Source: Streptomyces sp. NRRL F-4489
Lineage (GTDB): Bacteria; Actinomycetota; Actinomycetes; Streptomycetales; Streptomycetaceae
DNA: 49,403 nucleotides
NCBI RefSeq assembly: GCF_001509485.1
Contig: NZ_LLZI01000271.1
Coordinates: forward strand, 1 to 49,403
Direction: 5' to 3'
Positions 43,301-49,403 of the stretch are shown in pieces. The first letter of the stretch is position 1; each line of letters begins with the position of its first letter. A program made the translations under genes and the position numbers. The notes under the pieces are model-generated. The model was given only the letters and a program-made list of their open reading frames with translations, had not been told where the DNA came from and ran no database searches.

Positions 43301-44839
43301 GCCTCGGCCAAGGCCCAGCAGCTGCGCACCGACGCCTCCGACGCGCTGGCGTCGGCGGAGCAGGACGCGGCGCGGACCCGGGCGGAGGCGCGCGACGACG
43401 CCAACCGCATGCGGTCGGAGGCGGCCGAGCAGACCGACCGGCTGCTGGCCGAGGCCCGTACGGAGGCCGAGCGGATCGTCACCGAGGCCGCGGAGCTGAC
43501 GTCCTCGGCGCAGGACGACGCGGACCGCACCGTACGGGAGGGCCAGGAGGCCGCCGAGCGGCTGCGCGCGGAGGCCGAGCAGCAGGCGCTGCGGACGGTG
43601 GCGGAGGCCACCGAGGCGGCGGACCGGCTGCGGGCCGAGGCGGCGCAGGCGCTGGAGACCGCCCGCGCGGAGGCCGAGCGGGTGGCCGACGAGGCGCGCA
43701 CGGCGGCCAACAAGGCCCGCGCGGACGCCGCGGCGCAGGCCGACGAGCTGGTGGCGGAGGCGGCCGGCGAGGCGGAGCGGCTGCGGTCGGAGGCCGCGGA
43801 GCGCACCGCGGAGGCCGAGCGGGACGCCGACCGCACCCGCGCGGACGCCCGGGAGCAGGCCGACCGGATGGTGGCGACGGCCACCGCGGAGGCGGACCGG
43901 CTGCGGGCCGAGGCGGCGGAGACCGTCACCGCGGCGCAGGAGCACGCCAACCGCACGCGGAACGAGGCGGCGAAGATCCGGGAGGACGCCGAGGCGGCCG
44001 CCGAGCGGACCCGTACGGAGGCGCAGGAGGAGTCCGACCGGCTGCTGGACGAGGCCCGCAAGGACGCCGCCAAGCGGCGCGGCGACGCGGCCGAGCAGGC
44101 GGACCAGCTGATCGCCAAGGCGCGCGAGGAGGCGCTGAAGACCGCGACCGGCGCCGAGGAGCAGGCCGACATCATGGTCGGCGCGGCCCGCAAGGAGGCC
44201 GAGCGGATCGTCCGGGAGGCCACCTCGGAGGGCAACGCGCGGGTGGAGAAGGCCCGTACGGACGCCGACACGCTGCTGGGCGAGGCGCGGCGGGACGCGA
44301 CCGCCATAAGGGACCGGGCCGAGGAGCTGCGGGTGCGGATCGAGGCCGAGGTCGAGGAGTTGCACGAGCGGGCCCGCCGGGAGTCCTCGGAGGCGATGAA
44401 GAACGCCGGGGAGCGGGTCGACAAGCTGATCGCGCAGGCCACCGCGCAGCAGGTGGAGGCCGGGGAGAAGGCCGAGAAGCTGCTGGCGGACGCCAACAGC
44501 GAGGCGAGCAAGGTGCGGATCGCGGCGGTGAAGAAGGCCGAGGGCCTGATCAAGGAGGCCGAGAACAAGAAGGCCGCGGCGGTGCGGGACGCGGAGAAGA
44601 TGCGGGCCGAGGCCAAGGAGGAGGCCGCCCGGATCGTCGCGGAGGGCCGGCGCGAGCTGGAGGTGCTGGCGCGCCGCCGGGAGGACATCAACGCCGAGAT
44701 CTCGCGGGTGCAGGACGTGCTGGAGGCGCTGGAGTCGTTCGAGGTGCCGGCGCAGGGCGGGGAGGCCAAGGGCGGGGCGGTCAAGGCCGCCGCGGGCGCC
44801 GGGACAACTCGTTCGAGTGGCAAGCCGTCTGAGGGGTAG
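40391..44839 (+). CDS. scy: Scy, polar-growth coiled-coil scaffold protein
   Basis: A 1482-aa, almost wholly coiled-coil protein of Ala, Glu and Arg with very few hydrophobic stretches. In Streptomyces Scy organises the hyphal tip with DivIVA and FilP and sets the number and position of tips. The N-terminus (WAEADHLSQFEAEMERLKTE) has heptad-type spacing. After about residue 150 hendecad-like repeats dominate, including two almost identical 51-residue units at residues about 876-977. The GTG at 40391 gives MRGNERQERQW. The C-terminal about 25 residues are Gly/Ala-rich. filP follows 114 bp downstream. The protein is longer than I remember for S. coelicolor Scy (about 1326 aa), which fits repeat expansion. 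Confidence 0.93.
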   Translation: MRGNERQERQWAEADHLSQFEAEMERLKTERDKAVQHADDLGYQVEVLRAKLHEARRNLASRPAYDNLSHQAEQLLRNAQIQADQLRSDAERELREARAQTQRLLQEAAERQARMDAELHAEAVSRRQRLDEELNERRQTVESHVNENVAWAEQLRARTESQARRLMEESRAEAEQVLAAARTEAQRLADRARERLGTAAEEARAEAESILRRARTDAERLLNAASSQAQEATDQAEQLRSTAGAESEEARRQAAELTRTAEARIQEADAALREARAEAEKLVEEAQQSAAKRLSAAESENEQRTRTAKAEVARLVAEATKEAEALRAEAEQLRADARAESERLVAEAQEAARSKAAEDSAAQLAKAARAAEEMMTKASQDAKAVTKAAAEEAERLRREAEAEADRLREEAHDTAEQLKGAAKNDTKEYRAKTAELQEEARRLRGEAEQLRADAVAEGERIRGEARREAVQQIEEAAGTAEELLAKAKSDAEETRSGAVAESERVRTEAIERAAALRRQAEEALERARTEAEQLLLEGTQAAEELTSEAERSAAALRAEAEAAAEERRAEAQAELDRLRGEAEEKLAAAEEALREARAEAERLRRETQEEAARLKAEAAERRRALQQQAEEEAERLRTEAAGDASAARAEAETAATRLRAEAAAEAERLKAEAQETADRVRAEAAAAAERTGTEAAQALAEAQEEAARRRREAEQLLGEAREEAHQERTAAREQSEELLASARTRVSEAQAEAERLVEEADRRAAELVAAAEQTAQQVRDAVAGLHEQANEEIAGLRSAAEHAAERTRSEAQEEADRVRSDAYAERERASEDAARVRREAQENAEAAAALAERTVAEAIEEGDRLRSEAAGVLDEARRDANTARTEAAEQADRLVAEATAEAGKLVADATAKAEELRAEADEVLDTARRDANSARTEAAEQADRLVAEATAEAEKLVADATAKAEKLVGDASAKAQQLRTDASDALASAEQDAARTRAEARDDANRMRSEAAEQTDRLLAEARTEAERIVTEAAELTSSAQDDADRTVREGQEAAERLRAEAEQQALRTVAEATEAADRLRAEAAQALETARAEAERVADEARTAANKARADAAAQADELVAEAAGEAERLRSEAAERTAEAERDADRTRADAREQADRMVATATAEADRLRAEAAETVTAAQEHANRTRNEAAKIREDAEAAAERTRTEAQEESDRLLDEARKDAAKRRGDAAEQADQLIAKAREEALKTATGAEEQADIMVGAARKEAERIVREATSEGNARVEKARTDADTLLGEARRDATAIRDRAEELRVRIEAEVEELHERARRESSEAMKNAGERVDKLIAQATAQQVEAGEKAEKLLADANSEASKVRIAAVKKAEGLIKEAENKKAAAVRDAEKMRAEAKEEAARIVAEGRRELEVLARRREDINAEISRVQDVLEALESFEVPAQGGEAKGGAVKAAAGAGTTRSSGKPSEG
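43016..43321 (+). repeat. 51-residue (153-bp) tandem repeat inside scy
   Basis: The segment starting ARRDANTARTEAAEQADRLV recurs as ARRDANSARTEAAEQADRLV. The Arg-Arg-Asp-Ala-Asn codons begin at 43019 and 43172, exactly 153 bp apart. 51 residues is the known period of Scy hendecad-based repeats. The near identity suggests recent duplication. Confidence 0.85.
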
Positions 44840-44886
44840 CCACTCAAATGAGGGGTCATTCTCCACTTCAAACGCGCAATGACTCG

Positions 44887-44913
44887 ATGACACGCCGTTA
44901 AGACCCCTAGGAT
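44887..44913 (+). promoter_or_regulatory. Candidate filP promoter
   Basis: ATGACA (44887-44892) and TAGGAT (44908-44913), 15 bases apart, lie 41 bases before the filP ATG in an AT-rich 114-bp gap. An inverted pair AGGGGTC (44851-44857) and GACCCCT (44902-44908) overlaps it. It gives filP its own transcription separate from scy. Confidence 0.5.
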
Positions 44914-44953
44914 TCTCCTTATCACCTCACCGGTCTCTTTCGACAGGAACCCC

Positions 44954-45892
44954 ATGAGCGACACTTCCTCCCCCTTCGGCTTCGAGCTCGTGCGGCGTGG
45001 GTACGACCGCGGTCAGGTGGATGACCGCATCACCAAACTGGTCGCGGACCGCGACAGCGCCCTGGCCCGCATCACCTCGCTGGAGAAGCGCATCGAGGAG
45101 CTGCACCTCGAGACGCAGAACGCCCAGGCTCAGGTCAATGACGCCGAGCCGTCCTACGCGGGCCTCGGGGCGCGCGTGGAGAAGATCCTCCGCCTCGCGG
45201 AGGAGGAGGCCAAGGAGCTGCGTGAGGAGGCCCGCCGCGCCGCCGAGCAGCACCGCGAGCTCGCCGAGTCGGCCGCCCAGCAGGTCCGCAACGACGCCGA
45301 GCAGTTCGCCGTCGACCGCAAGGCCAAGGCCGAGGACGAGGGCGCCCGGATCGTCGAGAAGGCCAAGGGCGAGGCGGCCACGATGCGCGCCGAGGCGCAG
45401 AAGGACGCCCAGTCCAAGCGCGAGGAGGCGGACGCCCTCTTCGAGGAGACCCGCGCCAAGGCCGCGCAGGCCGCCGCCGACTTCGAGACCAACCTCGCCA
45501 AGCGCCGCGAGCAGTCCGAGCGCGACCTCGCCTCGCGCCAGGCCAAGGCCGAGAAGCGGCTGGCGGAGATCGAGCACCGGGCCGAGCAGCTGCGCCTGGA
45601 GGCCGAGAAGCTGCGTACGGACGCCGAGCGCCGGGCCCGCCAGACGGTGGAGACCGCGCAGCGCCAGGCCGAGGACATCGTCGCGGACGCCAACGCCAAG
45701 GCCGACCGGATCCGCAGCGAATCGGAGCGCGAGCTGGCGGCGCTCACCAACCGCCGCGACTCGATCAACGCGCAGCTGACCAACGTCCGCGAGATGCTGG
45801 CGACGCTGACCGGCGCGGCGGTGGCCGCGGCCGGTTCGCCCGCCGACGACGAGTCGGTCTCCCGCGGGGTGCCCGCCCAGCAGAGCCGCTGA
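44954..45892 (+). CDS. filP: FilP, intermediate-filament-like coiled-coil protein
   Basis: A 312-aa coiled-coil protein forming filament networks near hyphal tips, working with Scy and DivIVA for mechanical stability and polarised growth. The N-terminus FGFELVRRGYDRGQVD resembles the DivIVA N-terminal motif. Continuous coiled coil spans about residues 30-285, with a gap-like PSYAGLGARVEKILRLAEEE resembling PAYDNLSHQAEQLLRNAQ of Scy. The C-terminus is a short flexible tail. AGGAA precedes the ATG. The length matches the family of about 310 aa. Confidence 0.94.
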   Translation: MSDTSSPFGFELVRRGYDRGQVDDRITKLVADRDSALARITSLEKRIEELHLETQNAQAQVNDAEPSYAGLGARVEKILRLAEEEAKELREEARRAAEQHRELAESAAQQVRNDAEQFAVDRKAKAEDEGARIVEKAKGEAATMRAEAQKDAQSKREEADALFEETRAKAAQAAADFETNLAKRREQSERDLASRQAKAEKRLAEIEHRAEQLRLEAEKLRTDAERRARQTVETAQRQAEDIVADANAKADRIRSESERELAALTNRRDSINAQLTNVREMLATLTGAAVAAAGSPADDESVSRGVPAQQSR

Positions 45893-45925
45893 GCCGCCCG
45901 CCGGAAGGTTTTCCCGCGTCCGTCC

Positions 45926-45964
45926 GTGCCCCCGTATCCGCCGTCCGCGGCGGTGCGGGGGCAC
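45926..45964 (+). terminator. Terminator hairpin after filP
   Basis: GTGCCCCCG (45926-45934) pairs with CGGGGGCAC (45956-45964), and an inner CCGCC/GGCGG pair continues the stem. It lies 34 bases past the filP stop. Confidence 0.65.
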
Positions 45965-46046
45965 GGCCGTGCCGGGGCGCGGCGCCGTCCTCCGGGCGGC
46001 CCGGCCCCGGTGGCGGGGCGGTCCGGCCGCGCCTAGCGTGCTGGAC

Positions 46047-47072
46047 ATGATCGAGCTCAGGGAGCTGACCAAGCATTACGGGGACACGGTGGCGGTGGAC
46101 CGGCTGTCGTTCACCGTCCGGCCGGGCGTCGTCACCGGCTTTCTGGGCCCCAACGGTGCCGGGAAGTCCACCACCATGCGGATGGTGCTCGGTCTGGACA
46201 ATCCGACGGCCGGTTCGGTGCGGATCGACGGCCGGCACTACCGCGAGCTGAGGAATCCGCTGACGTACGTCGGGGCGCTGCTGGACGCCAAGGCGCTGCA
46301 CGGCGGCCGGCGCGCCGCCCACCATCTGCTGTGCCTGGCGCAGAGCAACGGCATTCCGCCGTCCCGGGTCGACGAGGTGCTGGACCTGGTCGGGCTCACC
46401 TCGGTGGCCCGCAAGCGGTCCAAGGGCTTCTCGCTGGGCATGGGGCAGCGGCTGGGGATCGCGGCGGCGCTGCTGGGCGATCCGCGGATCCTGATGTTCG
46501 ACGAGCCGGTCAACGGGCTGGATCCGGAGGGCATCCAGTGGATCCGCCATCTGATGAAGGACCTCGCCGCCCAGGGCCGTACGGTCTTCGTCTCCTCGCA
46601 TCTGATGAGCGAGATGGCGCTGACCGCCGACCACCTGGTGGTGATCGGGCAGGGCCGGCTGCTGGCGGACACCTCGATGGCGGAGTTCATCCGCGAGAAC
46701 TCCCGGTCGTATGTGCGGGTGCGGTCCCCGGAGCGGGAGCGGCTGCTGGACGTGCTGAACACGCAGGGCGTACGGGCGGCGGCCGCGCCGGACGGGGCGC
46801 TGGAGGTGGACGGGGTGCCCGCCGAGCGGCTGGGCGAACTGGCCGCCGCGCACCGGCTGGTGCTGCATGAACTCAGCCCGCAGCAGGCGTCGTTGGAGGA
46901 GGCGTTCATGCAGCTGACGGCCGGGGCGGTGGAGTACCACGCGCGGCCCGGCGGGCCGGCCGCGGCGCCGGGCGGGGTGGCGCCGCGGCCCGCGGTCCCC
47001 GAAGGCGCGCTGTCCGGCGGCCCGGCACCGGGCGACTGGGGCGCGCAGTGGCAGCAACGGAAGAGGAGCTGA
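46047..47072 (+). CDS. ABC-2 type transporter ATPase, unit 1
   Basis: A 341-aa ATPase of the BcrA/DRA type. Walker A GPNGAGKST, an atypical signature FSLGMGQRLGIAAALLG, Walker B ILMFDEPVNGLDPEG and SSHLMSEM are present. The C-terminal 100 residues form the usual accessory domain with a Gly/Pro-rich end. The ATG at 46047 is preferred; the frame is open to 45969. A permease follows after 3 bases. Related to the ATPase at 47978. Substrate unknown. Confidence 0.9.
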   Translation: MIELRELTKHYGDTVAVDRLSFTVRPGVVTGFLGPNGAGKSTTMRMVLGLDNPTAGSVRIDGRHYRELRNPLTYVGALLDAKALHGGRRAAHHLLCLAQSNGIPPSRVDEVLDLVGLTSVARKRSKGFSLGMGQRLGIAAALLGDPRILMFDEPVNGLDPEGIQWIRHLMKDLAAQGRTVFVSSHLMSEMALTADHLVVIGQGRLLADTSMAEFIRENSRSYVRVRSPERERLLDVLNTQGVRAAAAPDGALEVDGVPAERLGELAAAHRLVLHELSPQQASLEEAFMQLTAGAVEYHARPGGPAAAPGGVAPRPAVPEGALSGGPAPGDWGAQWQQRKRS

Positions 47073-47075
47073 CGG

Positions 47076-47849
47076 ATGGCTGTCGTCGGGCAGGTCCTGC
47101 GGTCCGAGTGGACCAAGATCCGGTCGGTGCGGTCCACGGTGTGGACGCTGGCCACCGCGGTGGTGGTGACCGTCGCGGTGGGGGTGCTGATCTGCACCCT
47201 GGCCCGGAAGGACTTCGGGTCGATGCCGGACGAGCGGCGGCTGGCCTTCGACCCCACCAACACCAGCTTCGCGGGGATGGGCCTGGGCCAGCTGGCGATG
47301 ATCGTCTTCGGGGTGCTGGTGGTGACGAACGAGTACAGCACCGGCATGATCCGCACCTCGCTGGCCGCCGTACCGCAGCGCGGCGTCTTCCTCTTCTGCA
47401 AGCTGCTGGTGGCCACCGCGCTGGTCTTCGCGGTCGGCCTGGCGACCAGCTTCGCGGCGTTCTTCGCGGGCCAGGCGGCGCTCGGTGAGCACCGGGCGCA
47501 GCTCGGCGATCCCGGGGTGCTGCGGGCGGTGGTCGGCGGCGGGCTCTATATGACGATGATCGCGCTGTTCTCGATGGCGGTGGCCGCGATGCTGCGCAGT
47601 CCGATGCTGTCGCTGGGCATCCTGATGCCGTTCTTCTTCCTGATCTCCAACATCCTCGGGAACGTCTCGGCGACCCGGAAGATCGGCCGCTACCTCCCCG
47701 ACCAGGCCGGCTCGAAGATCATGCAGGTGGTCGCGCCGGTCAACGACGAGACACCGTACGGCCCGTGGGGCGGGTTCGCCATCATGGCGGCCTGGACGGC
47801 GGCGGCGCTGATCTGCGGCTATGTGCTGCTGAACAAGCGGGACGCCTGA
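47076..47849 (+). CDS. ABC-2 type permease, unit 1
   Basis: A 257-aa membrane protein with about six helices. It has the N-terminal VLRSEWTKIRSVRSTVWTLA motif seen in actinobacterial ABC-2 permeases, NEYSTGMIRTSLAAVPQR in the first loop and hydrophobic segments at about 25-45, 65-90, 108-135, 150-170, 178-198 and 228-250. It is the partner of the preceding ATPase, 3 bp away, so the two are co-translated. Confidence 0.9.
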   Translation: MAVVGQVLRSEWTKIRSVRSTVWTLATAVVVTVAVGVLICTLARKDFGSMPDERRLAFDPTNTSFAGMGLGQLAMIVFGVLVVTNEYSTGMIRTSLAAVPQRGVFLFCKLLVATALVFAVGLATSFAAFFAGQAALGEHRAQLGDPGVLRAVVGGGLYMTMIALFSMAVAAMLRSPMLSLGILMPFFFLISNILGNVSATRKIGRYLPDQAGSKIMQVVAPVNDETPYGPWGGFAIMAAWTAAALICGYVLLNKRDA

Positions 47850-47977
47850 GCCCGCAGGGGGCGTCCGCCCGGCCCCGCGCCCCTTTTTGACGGGAACCGT
47901 CAACGTGCCGATAGCCTCATTACCCTCACGGGGGCACGGGCGCCTGGTGCCCCGACCATCGCGCGAGGGGCGGAGAA

Positions 47978-49225
47978 TTGATCGAGGCAGTCGGCCTGAC
48001 CAAGCGCTACGGGCCGAGGACGGCCGTCGCGGACCTGTCGTTCCGGGTGCGTCCGGGCACCGTCACCGGCTTCCTGGGGCCCAACGGCTCCGGCAAGTCC
48101 ACGACGATGCGGATGATCCTGGGGCTGGACACCCCCACGGCCGGCCGGGCCACGATCGGCGGCCGCCCGTTCCGCGGCACCCCGCACGCCGCCCGCCAGG
48201 TGGGCGCGCTGCTGGACGCCAAGGCGGTGCACGGCGGCCGCAGCGCGCGGGCCCATCTGCTGTCGCTGGCGCAGCTGTCGGGCATCCCGGCCGGGCGGGT
48301 CGACGAGGTGCTGGCGCTGGTCGGCCTCCAGGACGTCGCCCACCGGCGCGCCAAGGGCTTCTCGCTGGGGATGGGGCAGCGGCTGGGGATCGCCGCGGCG
48401 CTGCTCGGCGACCCGCAGGTGCTGCTCTTCGACGAACCGGTCAACGGCCTGGACCCCGAAGGCATCCTCTGGGTGCGGAATCTGATGAGGCGGCTGGCCG
48501 CCGAGGGGCGGACGGTCTTCGTCTCCTCGCACCTGATGAGCGAGATGGCGCTGACCGCCGACCACCTGATCGTGATCGGCCGCGGCCGGCTGCTCGCGGA
48601 CATGCCGGTGACGGACTTCATCTCGGCGCACTCCGCGGACTTCGCGCGGGTGCGGACGCCGGACGGCGAGCCGGAGCAGCGGGAGAAGCTGACCGCGGCG
48701 ATCGCCGAGGCGGGCGGCGCGGCGGCGCCGGAGGCGGACGGCGCGCTCCGGGTGACCGGGCTGCCGCTGCCCCGGATCAGCGACCTCGCGCACACCGCCG
48801 GGGTCCGGCTGTGGGAGCTGTCACCGCACCAGGCGTCGCTGGAGGAGGCGTACATGCGGATGACGCAGGGCGCGGTGGACTACCGCTCGGCGGCGGGGTA
48901 CGGGCCGCAGGGGGCGGGGGCGCCGGGGTACGCGCCGGTGCCGGGGCAGGTGCCCGTACCGGGGCAGCCGCCGGCCGGGCCGCCCGCCGGGATGTCCGCG
49001 CCGAATCCGTACGCGCAGCCGGACCCGTACGCGCAGCCCGGCCCGTACGCCGCCCCGGCGCCCGGCGGTCCGCCGCCGCAAGGTCACCCGTACGGGGGAC
49101 CCGGCCCGTACGCCGCACCCCCTCCCTACGGGCAGCAGCCGCCCACCGCGCCGCCGGTTCCGCCCGCGCAGCCGCCCGCCGCCCCCGCCGACCCGACCGT
49201 GCCGCACCCCCAGGACGCCCGATGA
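47978..49225 (+). CDS. ABC-2 type transporter ATPase, unit 2, with Pro-rich tail
   Basis: A 415-aa ATPase closely related to the protein at 46047. Walker A GPNGSGKST, signature FSLGMGQRLGIAAALLG and Walker B LLFDEPVNGLDPEG are present. The start is TTG at 47978 (MIEAVGL), with GAGGGGCGGAG in front; no other start gives the full ATPase N-terminus. Beyond residue about 300 it has a long disordered tail of PYAQP, PYAAP and PPYG units, not typical of ABC ATPases. Its stop overlaps the next ATG (ATGA). Substrate unknown. Confidence 0.85.
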   Translation: MIEAVGLTKRYGPRTAVADLSFRVRPGTVTGFLGPNGSGKSTTMRMILGLDTPTAGRATIGGRPFRGTPHAARQVGALLDAKAVHGGRSARAHLLSLAQLSGIPAGRVDEVLALVGLQDVAHRRAKGFSLGMGQRLGIAAALLGDPQVLLFDEPVNGLDPEGILWVRNLMRRLAAEGRTVFVSSHLMSEMALTADHLIVIGRGRLLADMPVTDFISAHSADFARVRTPDGEPEQREKLTAAIAEAGGAAAPEADGALRVTGLPLPRISDLAHTAGVRLWELSPHQASLEEAYMRMTQGAVDYRSAAGYGPQGAGAPGYAPVPGQVPVPGQPPAGPPAGMSAPNPYAQPDPYAQPGPYAAPAPGGPPPQGHPYGGPGPYAAPPPYGQQPPTAPPVPPAQPPAAPADPTVPHPQDAR

Positions 49226-49403
49226 CCAACCCCCAGCAGCCGCAGGACCGGCCGGAGCCCGCCGCCCCCGGGAGCGCGGCCCAGCCGCTGCCGCCCGCCG
49301 CCCCCGCACCGGCCGGACCGCCGCCCGCCGCCGGACCGATGCCGCCGGCCGCGCCCGCGCAGCCGCCCGCGGCCGGCGAGCCGGGCACGATGGCGCTCCA
49401 GGC
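49222..49403 (+). CDS. ABC-2 type permease, unit 2 (partial)
   Basis: Starts at ATG 49222 and runs off the window. Only a Pro/Ala/Gln-rich N-terminal segment is visible (MTNPQQPQDRPEPAAPG and onwards). By position after an ATPase with a 4-bp overlap it is probably the partner permease, whose membrane part would follow. Confidence 0.6.
   Translation, partial: MTNPQQPQDRPEPAAPGSAAQPLPPAAPAPAGPPPAAGPMPPAAPAQPPAAGEPGTMALQ

Noticed and set aside
43016..43321. 153-bp direct repeats considered as a mobile-element duplication
   Set aside because: The repeat is in frame and equals the known 51-residue period of Scy, so internal gene duplication explains it.
40283..44893. A 1536-aa open frame antisense to scy
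   Set aside because: Leu/Gly/Arg-rich repeats simply mirror the Glu/Ala codons of the coiled coil; no start or domain evidence.

Overview
The window is chromosomal DNA of a Streptomyces or close relative. GC content is very high, GTG starts are frequent, and the genes include the apical-growth coiled-coil pair scy and filP, an isobutyryl-CoA mutase large subunit, an actinobacterial-type phosphofructokinase and several conserved actinobacterial DUF families. It reads as conserved core chromosome. I see no insertion sequence, prophage, CRISPR array, rRNA or tRNA.

Left part (1-18200): glycogen branching enzyme glgB with a strong terminator, then a broken Nudix hydrolase gene. A C4-dicarboxylate transporter (dctA, minus strand) is divergent from a CitA/DcuS-type sensor kinase and its response regulator. 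A tandem helix-turn-helix regulator and a MacB-like ABC pair follow. Then comes a central-carbon block: pfkA (minus strand) divergent from pta-ackA, and pyk behind its own promoter.

Middle (18000-30100): a minus-strand operon of a DUF6230 exported protein, a DUF6114 membrane protein and a Lys/Asp- and Pro/Ser-rich exported protein. The DNA between this last gene and pyk is an abnormal G/C homopolymer block, probably a mis-sequenced terminator. Next are a thioredoxin-TPR protein, a TetR regulator whose start codon lies in a palindrome, and a minus-strand pair of a MurG-like glycosyltransferase and an SDR sugar-nucleotide dehydratase. That pair is divergent from an OmpR-type two-component system. 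icmA follows, identified by Phe80 and Gln198.

Right-middle (30100-40200): two DUF3817 proteins, two MarR regulators, an MFS exporter divergent from an ArsR-like (DUF5937) regulator across a palindrome, a thiamine-binding protein, and a tightly overlapped run of three AIM24 paralogues. A thiolase, the mutase chaperone meaB and methylmalonyl-CoA epimerase form an acyl-CoA group that fits functionally with icmA. A 121-bp inverted-repeat element sits between the second MarR gene and meaB.

Right end (40200-49403): scy (1482 aa, with exact 51-residue repeats) and filP, the polar growth and cytoskeleton genes, then two paralogous ABC-2 type ATPase/permease units. The second permease is cut by the window edge.

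The most interesting leads are the MurG-like/dehydratase pair facing a two-component system, the triple AIM24 operon, the DUF6230/DUF6114/KD-repeat operon with TTAC-type palindromes upstream, and several operator palindromes placed on predicted start sites.
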